Below are positions 10,460 to 21,994 of a stretch of 64,000 nucleotides of DNA, in pieces. How positions within the stretch are numbered: position 1 is the first letter of the stretch; each line of letters begins with the position of its first letter. The notes under the pieces were generated by a model that saw nothing but the letters and a program-made list of their open reading frames with translations, searched no databases and was not told the origin of the DNA. The position numbers and the translations under genes were made by a program. The stretch lies in the NCBI GenBank assembly GCA_023627715.1, contig JAMAHW010000131.1, positions 1-64,000 of the forward strand. The letters run 5' to 3'. This stretch comes from Periconia sp. R9002. Taxonomy: Eukaryota > Ascomycota > Dothideomycetes > Pleosporales > Periconiaceae.

Positions 10460-13400
10460 TCACAATGGAGATACACTGCCTTTCTCTTTCGGATTCGATT
10501 CAGCGGTATGCTCAAGTAGAAGGGAAGCGACTATTGTGTTTTGTTTTTCTTCCGCGTACGACAGCGGCGTCCGATCGAATTTATCTTTGGAGTTTGGTCT
10601 AGCGCCATTGTGAAGCAAAAGCTTGACTATCGCCTGCGTCAATATTGATTCCGCTGCATACGACAGTGGCGTTCGCTTGTCCTTGTCCTCGGAATTTGGA
10701 TCAGCGCCATTGGCGAGCAGCATTTTCACCATGCCCGTATTTTTCCAGTCTTGCACCGCGTAAGAAAGTGGTGTTCGTCCATTCTTATCCTTGGGGTCTG
10801 GGTCAACAGCATCTGTTATTATCAGAGACCTGACCGTTGGTGGCAGCCGCCTTAGATCCTGGCGATTCGGGGTACCGTATTCCACAAGCAGGAGGTATGT
10901 CAGAAACTTCTGCACCTCGGTATCTCGGTCAGGTTCCTGCTCTAACAAATGCTGAACCGCCTTTGCATGACCTGCCTTTACTGCCCATAGTAGTAGTGTA
11001 TTCCGAAAAGTTCCATCAGAGTCTAAGTTGGTATCGCTCTCGAGCAGCAGCTTGGCGATCATTTCGTCACCCCTCCGCAGTGCATAAATTAAAGGTGCGT
11101 CTCCCTTGTAATCTTTCAAACTTGGGTTGGCGCCTTTTTCCAGCAGAAGTTTGATTATGTTCATTTTGCCTCTCTGCGCCGCCCATGCTAATGGTGCATT
11201 GCCATCGGGGTTCGGGTTGGCACCCTTCTCTAACAGCTGCTTGACCGCCTTCTCATGTCTGCTTGCCACAGCGTACACCAATGGGGTCAGCCCATTAGTA
11301 TCTTTCTCGTCTATATTTTGGCCGTCTTCGAGTAATGCTGTTAGTGTGTCCGCTAGTCCCCTATCTGCTGCTAAGTGGAGTCCGATTGGTGCGTACTGGG
11401 TATGGTAATAGTGGCTCCTGTAGTAAATCGTTGCCTGCCAGCAGCTGGAGACTTTAGCATTGTTCTCGAGAAAATTCAACGTCAGCTGGTGCGTTTCAGT
11501 TGGTGCTGCGTTAGTATGGCGTGCCCAGCTTATCACTGCATACTCCAAAAGAGGATACAGCTGGAACCTCGCCTCCAACTCCTCTACCGTCGAACAAGGC
11601 CCAGCCCCGAAAGTATCGAATGATAAATAGGTAACGCAAGTCAAGGCGATGTCTCTCTGGGCGTTAGGAAACCAAGAAGATTGCGTATTGTTGAAATACT
11701 CCTTGGTGGTGTAATGGACTAAACGTATGATACCACTTTCTCTGTCCACTGTGACTAGTCCAGCGCACACTGAGATAATATCTTCAATGTCGGGGAGATT
11801 CTCCTGGTCAAACTCAGATTTACCAATCTCTACGGCGAGAGCATGTAGAAGCTCTGTCTTAGTCAGGAGCCTTGTCGCGCAGGTGATCCATGATAAAACC
11901 CGCATGGCAAGCTCTTCTGCTTCCTGGGCCTGACCTTTTATTCGCTCCATAGTGGCCTGGTATGCATACTCATACGCTTTTGATCCTCGTGGGAGGTTTT
12001 TCAATGCAGTGCGGATATCCTTCTGTGACATCTTCCATTGTAAAGAAGCAAAATGAAGATCTGCAAGCAGAAACCTGCTCAGGTTAGTTTAATTCGCTGG
12101 GATTAAAATAGACAACATTGAACCTACATTCCATCCACTGCCATAGTAATGCCATCTATGATTTCTTCACGGCATGACTTCAGCAAACGCCGCCCAGATT
12201 CCGCTATGCACCTTTCCAGATATAATTGCACATCTTCATTACGGGCATGTATTTCCAGAGATGTGCTACCTTCAAATCTCTCCGTGATTTCCAGAATAAA
12301 GCGTGACGTCGTGAAAATGTTTGCTCCCGTCTTCTCTTGAAGTTTGAACATCTCTGAGAGGAAGCGCGAGCGGCATCCATCAGATGACTGGCATTCGTCT
12401 AGTCCATCCACGATGATGAGAACCCTTGAATATAGAGACGCCACAGATTCTAGGCAATTAGATATCTCATCTATTGACGGTTGCGTTCTTCTCTTTGCAT
12501 GCCGATTGTATAGTGACCTTACACTTCCTGGTAGGGAAGACTGCCCCTGGCTTAACTGTTTTAACAAACTTGCAAGTAAGTCTCCTAGGCCTTGTGTCTC
12601 TCGTCGCTGAAAATTGAAGTATATGTATCCGATTCCGACATCTGGTTCGTTCTGAAACCGGGTAACAAGATGATCAATGACAATGGATGTGAGGATTGTT
12701 TTTCCCGCTCCGGGAATGCCAGGGCAAAACAATGTTTGCTTACTGGTCCGTAGCCAGGTCTGGAACTCTTTGGAATTTAGAAACCACTGCCCTGTTCCTG
12801 GCTGTTGTCTCTTACGAAAATCAGTATGCTGAAGGCCGTAGTCTATCGGTGTCAGCCAGTCGAGAATCATGAGGTCCTCTTTTCTGTCCAAACCGGACCT
12901 CACAATTGCTGTATTTTGCAGGACTACACCCGTATTTAGAAAATGAGTCGATACTGAGCAGGTCCATCTGCAAATACTGACCTTGATTGAGTACGTCTTT
13001 TGCCGGACTCTCTCCGTCAACATCGCTCGGTTGTACGTACTCCAGCAGTTCCTTTGCAAAAGCTGCTGCTACAGCTGCGGCATGCTCTTGCCAGTCTTTG
13101 TTCTTATGCGAGTCTGCGTAGTCACAGATCCCTCGGATGACGATACAAGGGAAGTTGTTCATCAGCCCTGCAGCTTCCATTTCTAGGCAGAGAACACGAC
13201 CGCCCATATCCTTGTTGAGCTTATCCCGAAACCTAGCATCTTTGATAACCTGGTTTCCAGATGCGATCAGCCCGTAATGTACGCGAATATCTCTGGGCCT
13301 CCTCTTTACGACATTGGCCTTGTCGCAGAATCGGCAATTATCCACTTCCCTGTCATCGCTGTCATCGTCTATTGTGGGATCCAGATTTCCAGTACTCCTG

Positions 13401-14029
13401 CTAACATGATCGTACTCTGCTCTGAACAAGACATCCTCCATCGAATCAGATCGTAGGAACTTTGACGCCACTCTCGGCCATTTATCTTTGAGATCCTCTA
13501 GATATTCTGGTATCTTGGAGCCTCTCAAATCCTGATCCGTTTCTAGCTTTGTCAATCCCGCCAGGAGAGCAGTGGGTGGGTTATTTAGGGCGCCAGTCCG
13601 CTCGAAGCTCCCACCTTCCTTCGCTTTCCCAAAGTCCCATTGAACCACCCCAGGAAAATTTGCAACAGCCGTACTGACTACGACATCGCCAAGTCTGACT
13701 TTGGGTGGAATACCCCCACCGATACCAACAAGCAAGCCAAACTTGATGGCTGGAAAAGTGGAAACCATTCTTTCCGCAACGGCAGCAGCGGGATTGTTGC
13801 CTATCTGTCCTTTGGGTAAACATGCTATCACCACATTATGTTTGCCGACAGATCCCAGAGTATATGCGTTAGGGTCATGCGGTGGCTTCGATAGATCGGG
13901 GTGTATTCGATCCAACATAATTGTCGCTGCGGTCTGCTCCTTTGGCAGCGCACACACCCAACCCACAGTATAGTCATTCCGAGTTAATTCCCCTGTATGA
14001 GGCACTGAGTCCGCCTTCCGTCCCTTCAT
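10460..14029 (-). CDS. NLR-type receptor: PNP_UDP - NACHT - ankyrin repeats
   Basis: A fungal NOD-like (STAND) protein of about 1,152 residues. Exons are 14029-12982, 12923-12128 and 12074-10460 (introns 58 and 53 bp). Residues ~18-340 form a nucleoside-phosphorylase-like domain: [40 protein letters not shown], plus the usual C-x2-C insert. A bridging [11 protein letters not shown] motif leads to NACHT: Walker A GIPGAGKT near 415-422 and Walker [11 protein letters not shown] near 516-525. After a winged-helix-like region, about eight ankyrin repeats run from ~848 to ~1,150; the last three share a TPLSYA core and nearly the same [10 protein letters not shown] block. Such proteins act as intracellular sensors in fungal self/non-self recognition and cell death; the ligand here is unknown. 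The ATG at 14029 has A at -3. The frame is intact, so the gene looks functional. Confidence 0.9.
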
Positions 14030-15531
14030 ACTCTTTAAGATGGTCACTCCTTTAGGTACGTTCTGGCAGGATCGTGAACGGTAAGCCAATCCTCCTTACC
14101 ATGGGCTCCCAAAAGACGTAGACGGAAAGATTCTCAGTGAAGTGCAATGAACGCGACGTAGCTAAATCGATTAGCCGATCCGGTGTTCATTCAGATATAG
14201 AAGGATTCAATGAGAGTATCAAAGACTCGCAGTTTATCAAGAGTGGGACGGTTCAGCCTTGCGGCTGACTGACCCCGCCACTCTGCCACTGAGATGGTTG
14301 CTCTTTACATTCAAATACGAGGACAGATGATCTCGCTTAGACCATGTATGGAAAACAGGGAACTGCAAAAGTTCGTGATCATGTACTAAGGCTTCTACAT
14401 TACAATAAGTCCCGTCGTCAAGTGTGATATGTACAATGACAGGATCAACAACGTCTGTGCCTGCTTACCTCAATTATGCCCGTACAGACATGCACAAACT
14501 CATCTGGTCACGTGATAACTGTTGTACGAAACTTACACAGAGGTGTATATTACTTTTGTCCTCGAAAACGATACTTCAAAATAATTATTTCATGATGTAG
14601 CACGATCTTGATAGACTTCAACTCTCGGATTGTTACGATCATCTACAGCACTCCAGAGCGAAGCTCAATCTCCAGGGATCTTTGTCGCCTGGTAGCCGGC
14701 TACAGTGGCTTTCAAACCATCAAGAGACTAAGAGAATCACGAAAGAACAGCTGTGAGCCTTTTCGGGCTGTGGCCAAGCGAGTTTCTTGTAACTTCTAAA
14801 AGAAGTCTTTATTGAAGTTCAAAATTGCTATTTAGATAATGGTTTTCCTCCACATCAACCGGGCATACTAGATGTTGCTTCTCTCATTAATAAAGCCCTG
14901 GTGCTATAATCTCGTTCTTAAGAGTTCGTCAGAGTCTCTTTAAATGGAATATAGAATGGTAGAATAACAAGGAGCAGAACCGAATTATTCAGTTATAAAT
15001 GCGTAATGCTACACGTCTTACAATATGATTTAGTCTGGGTTCAAAAGACTTCAACGGGTGGATTGGCTCACACTGAAGATAACCAAGAAAGTCGTTAATG
15101 TAGCTACCAAAATGGGAAATCCAGCTTTTGATTTAGACTTCTACACACATGTAAACTCAGGGAAGTGGGGATTGCGACATTTTGAAGTAAATCCTATGAC
15201 GAAGGGATCTTTTTTTAGACATATTACTTGATTTTGCTTGGTTGCTTGATCCGTTATCCCAAATCCCAGCTTAAAAACTAATTTTACCCATTTCTATGAT
15301 GCCGAGATGTATTCTTTGAGCCCTGTAACGTGACTCATCACTGCGCGTCACTGCATTCTATTCAGTGAATCATGCATCAATCTTAGCTGTTGGTTGATAC
15401 TCCCGTCATGTGACCTCACTATTTGCCCCCCTGGGTTTGCTACCTGGGAAGGGATATATGATATACCCTCGCCCAGTGAATAATTCATTATTCACTTAGC
15501 GCACCGAACTTTCACTCAGCCCCCTACTGCC

Positions 15532-15539
15532 TATATAAA
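15532..15539 (+). promoter_or_regulatory. TATA box of the MYND gene
   Basis: TATATAAA stands 123 bp before the favoured ATG at 15662 but only 9 bp before the in-frame ATG at 15548. Transcription normally starts 30 bp or more downstream of TATA, so the position argues that 15548 lies outside the transcript and that 15662 is the start. Confidence 0.55.
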
Positions 15540-15604
15540 CCCCACTGATGCCGCTCCCAGTTTTCAACTTGGAAAACTTTTTCAACCCCCTCCCAGCTTA
15601 CAAT

Positions 15605-15640
15605 CAACCGCCTGCTCAACCGCCTGCTCAACCGCCTGCC
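15605..15640 (+). repeat. Three tandem 12-bp units
   Basis: CAACCGCCTGCT is repeated three times; the third copy ends in C instead of T. Read from 15548 it would code for repeated Gln-Pro-Pro-Ala, but it more likely sits in the 5' leader of the MYND gene. Confidence 0.8.
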
Positions 15641-15661
15641 CGGCTCACAACCCCAAACAAA

Positions 15662-16891
15662 ATGGCAGACTCCAACACCGACCGCATGTGCATTTCATGC
15701 AACAACACCGATATTCAGCTGTGCGCTCGATGTGAAAGTGCAGCTTACTGCTCCGACACGTGCCAGCGTGCTGACTGGCCTACCCACAAACTTCTCTGCG
15801 CGGAATTTGCGAAATTTGACCTCTCCAGCCGTCCCTCCGACGAACATGTCCTGGCCATCTTCTTCCCCGTGGATGAAGAAAAACCAAAGCTCATCTGGCT
15901 TCATGCCATCTGGAAAAACCTTGGAAATCCTGAAGACGAGACGTATCAGACTGAAAACCCGGCGATTAACATGTTGCTAGGTTCACCAGAAGATGTCTAT
16001 GTAAAGCGCATTGTATATAGTTCAAAACTCGAGCGGTATCTCCCGAACAGAGTCGAAATCAGCTACCGCGCTGCGTTTCTCCTGGATGGCTCATTGCCCA
16101 ACAAATGCGTTACGTCCATCACCAAGTCTGAAGGCGAGGAACAGTCTGATTGGCGTGGTCCGATAGTAGCGTACAGCAGGCGTCAGTGTGAGTGGTTTGA
16201 CGATGCTCCCCCTTGCAAGGATATCACCATGGCCGAGTTCCGCCATGTTACGGACTACTTCTGCAAAACTATTTCCACGGATTTCGAGCGTCCAGTAAAG
16301 CCCGCGACAGCTCCACACCAGTCGACTGTGGAAATGATAAAAGGTGTTCGGATCAACTGCCTAGGAGACGAAAAGGTACTGGGTAGACCGCGCTTCGAAG
16401 CCATCGAAGTTCCATTCCACGATATCATCTTCAAGAAACACCATACTTCCGATATTGCCCAGCGCATCGGCATCCCCATTTTTACTCGCGTTTTGTGGCC
16501 TCAGGACTGGAGGTGGCTTCACAAACACGGCTCCGCCACTGCAACTCAAAGCCAGGCCGCGATGTTCCTACATCAACGCTGCAATCGCGAATCGGCAGGC
16601 ACGCCTCTGAATTTGCAGGAAGAAGTTGGCAGCATGATAGTTGTGCGGCAAGACAAGAAGCCGTTACTACCTTTACATGTCGAAGCCCTTTGCGGATACG
16701 CACGTAATTACGCTTTCCCGCTTCTTAGGAACCCCATAGGACAGAACGCCTCTGAGCAGTCAGGATCGAACGATGCAGCCTTACGCATGATTTCTCGCTC
16801 TACCTTTTTCGTTTATTGGCACCAGGTAGTACTCAAGAGAAACATACTTCGTATCCGAACTAGAGATGAAAATACAGATTGGATTGGTTAA
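15662..16891 (+). CDS. MYND zinc-finger protein
   Basis: A single-exon protein of 409 residues from the ATG at 15662. Residues ~9-47 are a MYND finger with the full ligand set: CISCNN, CARCESAAYCSDTC, DWPTHKLLC. MYND fingers are protein-interaction zinc modules. Fungi have many MYND-only proteins of unknown role, and the remaining ~360 residues match nothing I recognise; no SET domain is visible, so methyltransferase activity is not supported. The start at 15662 has a strong context (AACAAAATGG) and follows the TATA box at a sensible distance. An in-frame ATG at 15548 would add 38 residues with a PPAQ repeat but has a weak context and lies nearly on the TATA box. Confidence 0.8.
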   Translation: MADSNTDRMCISCNNTDIQLCARCESAAYCSDTCQRADWPTHKLLCAEFAKFDLSSRPSDEHVLAIFFPVDEEKPKLIWLHAIWKNLGNPEDETYQTENPAINMLLGSPEDVYVKRIVYSSKLERYLPNRVEISYRAAFLLDGSLPNKCVTSITKSEGEEQSDWRGPIVAYSRRQCEWFDDAPPCKDITMAEFRHVTDYFCKTISTDFERPVKPATAPHQSTVEMIKGVRINCLGDEKVLGRPRFEAIEVPFHDIIFKKHHTSDIAQRIGIPIFTRVLWPQDWRWLHKHGSATATQSQAAMFLHQRCNRESAGTPLNLQEEVGSMIVVRQDKKPLLPLHVEALCGYARNYAFPLLRNPIGQNASEQSGSNDAALRMISRSTFFVYWHQVVLKRNILRIRTRDENTDWIG

Positions 16892-17804
16892 TCAATCACG
16901 GTACACCAACCTACTAGACGGAATTTGTAAGGAACTTTACATAGACATCTTAGATTACCTTATGTTTGTGCCCTTGGAAAGGCATGCTCAAATGCAAGTT
17001 GAATAAAACAATTGTATACCTAGAGACGTCCACATTGCTAACTGTACGCTGCCCACCATACTATCCCACGACGTGACTATATACAAGACATTCTCCAGGT
17101 TCAAAAGTATTCAAAAACGACACAAGCATTAGTAGTCCATGCTTTTCCTCCCTCGAAAATTGACGTTTTCACCCACCTCTCTCTCTGTATTTCAACAGCT
17201 TTTACGCTATTCCCAAGCACAAGCACACCACAAACACAACCCCAAGATCAAACAACGCTTCTTCACCACATGAAAAGTCTCCCCCTAACGCTATCAATAA
17301 CACAACCAACCCCGCACCTCTGCCAAAATCCACTAAGTGCAGCATCAACCGGTTACCCGAATCGGGTGTTAGTGAAATGAGGCGGAGATTTGAACGACGG
17401 CGAAGGTATGATGATGATGTAAATTAGAAGAGTAAAACGGGATAGCAGTTATTCTACGAAATGTGTAAAATTTTTATACACACCCCCTTTTTTTCTTTTT
17501 GCTGAAAGTCTTACCAACACATTTCAGATGCTAAAAAATCTTTCAATAAGTTATGTAATGAACGAGCTTAAGTATGGCGTCTCAAATTCATAGGAAGGTG
17601 GACAGCTTGGTACATACGATATGACGATAATAATATACAGTAAAAGTTCGTTACTTATTTCTGACATCCATATGCGCAGAGTCCAGTGATACCTCTTTGA
17701 AAAATATCAGTTAATTATACATGAACGTGTCCTCTATCTCGACACAAATCTTTTGAAACCCAAAGATTATCATATCGTACAGCTCTCTTTTCGCTTCTTC
17801 TCCA
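16892..17804. other. Convergent 3' intergenic region
   Basis: This separates the 3' ends of the MYND gene (+) and the MGR3-like gene (-). It is AT-rich with no credible frame. An AATAAA at 17002-17007, 111 bp after the MYND stop, is a likely poly(A) signal. Confidence 0.55.
17002..17007 (+). terminator. Poly(A) signal AATAAA after the MYND gene
   Basis: A canonical AATAAA lies about 110 bp past the stop codon at 16891, in AT-rich sequence. Confidence 0.45.
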
Positions 17805-19234
17805 TCACGCACCAACCCCTTCTTTAACCTTCTTATCCACTCTCTTTATGCCCTCCTTAGCCTGCTGCCTACCCTCGTTGAATCCCGCACGATACGCCAT
17901 CCTGCTCGCTTGATCATACAAGTCCCTCGCCTCGGCAAGCTTGCCCTCCATTTCCGCGAACTCGCCGAGGTTGTGGGTGGCCGTGGCGCAGCCGGTGGCG
18001 CACTCTTCATCGCGGTTGGCGTAAGGGATGGTGTCGGCGTGAGAGATGGCTTTGGTGGCCCATGTGCGGGCTTGCGAGATGATTTGAGGGCGAGTTGGTG
18101 GGGGTGGGGTGGTCGTATTTGTGGTGGGAGAGGGTGCGGGTGGAGGGAGTTGCTGGGCGAGACAGGTAGCGATGTTGTTCACTGTTTGATAGTTAGTAAC
18201 GCTTTAAAGGAGGGAGTTAAAGGGGGAAGGTCATACTTAGGATAACAGAATGGCACGAGTCTTTTGGACAGTAGTCGAGCGCACGTAGGAACAGTGGCAG
18301 CGCGAGGTGGTGCGAGTTGTAGGTCTCGTAATGCGTGCCCAGTGCCTCGAGCGTTGCTCCGATTTCTCCATCCGACATGAAGTCACCCTCGCCCTCCTTA
18401 GGCCCCTCCGTTTCGCGCCGATGGACTTCTTTCAGCATTGTCTCTACGGCCCACGTGAGCCGCTTCTCCGCAAGATTCACGTCCCGTACGTACCGACAGC
18501 TATACAGCTGCCCCGCCTTCACCATTGCCTGGATCAAGTTTTTAAGCACGCGCGCGCGGTTGCCATCATGCCAGTGTTTGTCGCCCTGCTCCTCGAGCCA
18601 CCTCTCGGTGTCGAACCGCAGCGACTCAAGCACCTTTGCTGCGTCTGAGTGTGCGTTGAGGTTCTCGAACGCGAGCGCCATCAGGTATTTGATCGCCATG
18701 GCCTCGTCACTGAATTGATCCATGCCAACCGCTGCCGCGACTACCAGCGCCTCATTGAAGTATCGGTCCGCCTCCATCAAATCCTTGTTCTTTCCTCGGC
18801 TGTAGAACATGGCGCGCCGTAGCTTCACAGCGACAGGCTCGGGAAATTTGCGGAAAGGTTTGATGATGACGTTTTCGTAGTACCACGGGATGTAATAGGC
18901 GAACCAGCCGATGACGCCTATGACACTATCTTTTGTGAGTCTTGTCGTCTCGAATCATGTTTCAATGGCGGGGAGATTGAGCATACCTAAGCAGAGCAAA
19001 GGGAAACATGATAGGACTGCGTCGCGTCTGTTCCTTCAAAAAAGCTCGCACTTTGGCAGTTGAAGATGCATGACGTATAGAGACGGGTTGACGAATCGCA
19101 ACGGGATTGGGGCGCCATGCTATCCGCGGTGGTATCTTTGCGTATGAATGTGATAAAGTCGAAGCTCCAGATGCTTCACATCGAGCATAGCGACTGGCTG
19201 TCGCCGACACCCGCACGGCGGACCGGGCGAACAT
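17805..19234 (-). CDS. Mitochondrial inner-membrane TPR protein, MGR3-like
   Basis: A 437-residue protein from exons 19234-18987, 18925-18237 and 18181-17805 (introns 61 and 55 bp, phases 2 and 1). The first ~60 residues are rich in Arg/Ser/Ala and nearly lack acidic residues, as in a mitochondrial presequence. One TM helix spans ~76-98 (FPFALLSVIGVIGWFAYYIP), formed across the first splice, which supports that join. Helical TPR-like repeats follow (EADRYFNEALVVAAAVG; LAEARDLYDQASRMAYRAG near the C-terminus). This layout matches fungal relatives of yeast Mgr3, an adaptor that delivers substrates to the inner-membrane i-AAA protease Yme1. The function is by family resemblance; a Pro-rich stretch in the last exon is lineage-specific. 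It lies about 9 kb from the mitochondrial Lon gene. Confidence 0.75.
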
Positions 19235-20555
19235 GATATTACTCTCCGTGTTGGGTTAAGGGGCTCGAATCGGGCGAATTGGGAGGAGGGATGGACGGAT
19301 TGTCGCATTCAGTAGATGCGAGGGGAGATTATCTGGAGATGATGTTGGCGGGAAAAGCTCAGGTAGCGCCACAAAGATCCATGTCCATTACCGCATAGGG
19401 CTGAAAACACGCGCTAGTACTATTACAAACCATACACCATTGGATATATTATACATACAGCAGCGATTACATCTGATATGAAATGGGCGTAATGATAAGC
19501 ATAATCAATCGACCTTGCGTTTGACATGATATCAATTGATTATAGGTAAGACCGCTTCGTTTTGCAATCAGCTAATCACCGCGGAGAAAGCTGCAACTCC
19601 ATATGTAAGATCCCGTCACAGAAGGTCACTTGATTTAGCTTCAAAATAGAAGATCAAATCTGCGATTAGGAGTATACAGAACTTAAACTAGAGGGTACAA
19701 TAGATGACATAAATAAACCTTCAAAGGTTCTGTACGAGGGTTGAATAAATAGCCTGATAAATATGTTTACACAGATTTTTACTGTACAAACAGCTTTTCG
19801 ATCAGATACTTGTGTGCCAAATCATACCTATATGTAGGTGCAAGTGACTTCAGACAGAACCAGCCGAAAAATAGTTCTGGTGAATGTTAGATCACGTGAT
19901 ACAGACAGATATTGTTCCATTGGATTATTGTCATCAGCGCGATGTTGCTTTCAATGTTGTTTTTAGATGAAAAGCTGGGGAGTAGAACTGCTATTGGATT
20001 ACAGTAAAAATTCGAAAAGGATGGCGCGTGTCGAACGCGCTGCTTTAGCGGTGAGCAGTAGACTAATGCACCAACCCCCAAACAAAGCGCGTCAACCAAA
20101 GCGAGAAACAATCCCCAAAGCCCCACACATTTGTCTCACCATTCACTCAAAGCTTTTGTAGGGAGAACAATCGAGCAGCTCTGTATTTGGTTTATATCTA
20201 TGAATGCTGGTGGATGCTTTTCCACTGTGCTCAATCTGCCATGCGCGTATTATGAGTATCTCCGAACTCCCTTTCGCTACCGCAATCTATCTCCTGCTGT
20301 GAAACCCTCCAGGCTCCATTCATCTGAGGCTCCGATAAGAATGAGAAGAACTAAAGGTAAATAACAATAATATGATGGCTATAATGCAAACTTGCCGAAT
20401 GTAAAAAAATTGAAGCTGGAAAGAGAATACAGTACCCAAAATATTTTTGTTGTACGCCGTCGCCATGTTGGTATTGTGAAAAATGCAGATGCAGTACGGC
20501 CATTGTCAGTCCCCCAGTGCTGAAACTAACATTGAAGAGCTCGTGGTCATAGTTC
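19235..20555. other. Intergenic region, tandem minus-strand genes
   Basis: 1.3 kb, AT-rich from 19400 to 19960, with no credible frame. A tRNA-like but defective segment at 20019-20076 was considered and rejected. Confidence 0.5.
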
Positions 20556-21994
20556 CTAAGAAGTATCCATTGCATCCTCGTCCTTTGGAACAGGCCGCTT
20601 CCCTGCCGCTTTGCCGGAGAGAAGTACTTGGTTGCCGTTTGAAGGTTGGCGCGGAGGGGTGGAAACGTTGATGTTGCTGTTCACATAGTGATGATGGCCG
20701 TTGACTGGTTGAAACCCGTTGAAAACAGGTGGAGGACGGACTTGAGGAGCAGCAAAAAGTCCGATTTGAGGTGGCTTGGGATGGTCATAACCATTAGGTG
20801 GTGCCATTGTCCCATTCATTCCATTTGGTGCGATATGACCGCCAGGTCCATTGGGCATGGTGGGTGTACCGGGTGTATTAGGCGTAGAAGATTTGCGCTT
20901 CCGTATATTCACCCGTGGGATCCGGGGTCCTGGCGAGCATGCATTCTTAACACGGGTCTGAAGTTCAGTAGCTACCGTGTCAAAAGGCTTGCGCTCCTCG
21001 CTCGTTTTCCAGCCCAGCTTGTTCTTCATGCATTCTGCGCGACGATGGCTGACCGTAGAACCTTCAATACGAATACCGTTGTCCTCGAAGCGCCTACAAA
21101 TCTCAGAGCGAGAGAGAATGAGAAGTATGATGAGGAGACTGACATTGTCGTTGTCTAGTAGATGCGGTGCAAAGTCGCAGACATCACAGGCAAACATCCG
21201 CATCTTGATCAGTTCTTCCGTGTCATTGCATTCGACGAATTTTTGGGCCATAAGATAAGGTCGTGTCATATCGCGACAGATGTGGGACAACAAGATGTTG
21301 GCTACACTCGAGACCGATACCGGGTATATGGCGTCTCGATTGATGCGGTTCGTGGCCGTAGAAGAAACCGTGCCAGGGATGAATATGACCTCAATGTCAT
21401 CATAGGGACCACGGAGATTGTTCTTGTCTTTTGGTAGATCTTTTGCTTTTTGCTGCGCCAGCCTAGCAGCTTTGATAGCATCCCGTGGAGAGTGAAGGTT
21501 GAGCTGGGCAGCGAGTTGTACGGAGTCTTTGTGCATCTCGAAACGGGACAATTTACGCTCTACATCATGGGGACGGATCCAATCTTCTGACCAAGGTTCC
21601 TCAGCCAGTACCTTGTAAAAGACCTTGGTTAGAGCGCGTAATTTAATATCCCTATCGTCCAGTTGGCGACCGTTACCGAAAACGATCTCATCTGTATAAG
21701 TGTAGGCATTGTGTATGAATTCTTTGCGCTCTTTCTGGGTCAGCTGGCCAGATGTCGGGTTATTCTTGAAGTCGTTGATGATTTCCATGAACTTTCGAGT
21801 GAAGATATCATCGAAATCAGGTGGTGGACCATTTTCTATCAAAATCATAAGAACTTGAAAGCAACTACATCAGTACTGGACTTACGTTGGGGTATTGATT
21901 GTCCGGGTTGTTGTGGTGGCGACTTGGACAGTGGAGCTGGTTGCAGCGGGGAAGGCCCTGGAGCAGCTTCCTGGGTGATTGGAGCAGGTGACAT
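20556..21994 (-). CDS. Unrecognised, probably nuclear protein with disordered tail
   Basis: I do not recognise this 462-residue protein. Exons are 21994-21886 and 21835-20556, joined in phase 1 over a 50-bp GTAAGT intron. The first ~37 residues are Pro/Gln-rich. Residues ~40-325 look like an ordered, mostly helical domain (DIFTRKFMEIINDF; RDIKLRALTKVFYKVLAEE; LLSHICRDMTRPYLMAQKF). A basic RKRKSS stretch near 355 could be a nuclear localisation signal. The last ~100 residues are Pro/Gly/Asn-rich and end in an acidic DEDAMDTS. No catalytic motif, signal peptide or TM helix is seen. The open frame extends 11 codons upstream of the chosen ATG but without another ATG. The ordered core suggests a conserved fungal family; the tails suggest a regulatory or scaffold role, which is inference. 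Confidence 0.7.

Larger units (their letters stand above)
14030..15661. other. Divergent intergenic region between NLR and MYND genes
   Basis: 1.6 kb between two divergently transcribed genes. 14800-15250 is AT-rich without a frame. A short hairpin word TCAGCC-TTGC-GGCTGA occurs near 14262. The right end carries a TATA box (15532-15539). Confidence 0.5.

Noticed and set aside
20019..20076. tRNA-like segment on the minus strand: an A-box match (TGGTGCATTAG), a T-arm-like GCGCG-TTCGACA-CGCGC and a following T4
   Set aside because: The acceptor stem does not pair, the spacing is about 15 nt too short, and the anticodon arm is not canonical. At most a tRNA relic.
21094..21143. Possible 50-bp intron (GTCAGT...TTTGTAG) in the 20556-21994 gene
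   Set aside because: Its removal shifts the frame and hits a stop within about ten codons, while the unspliced frame continues with good composition.
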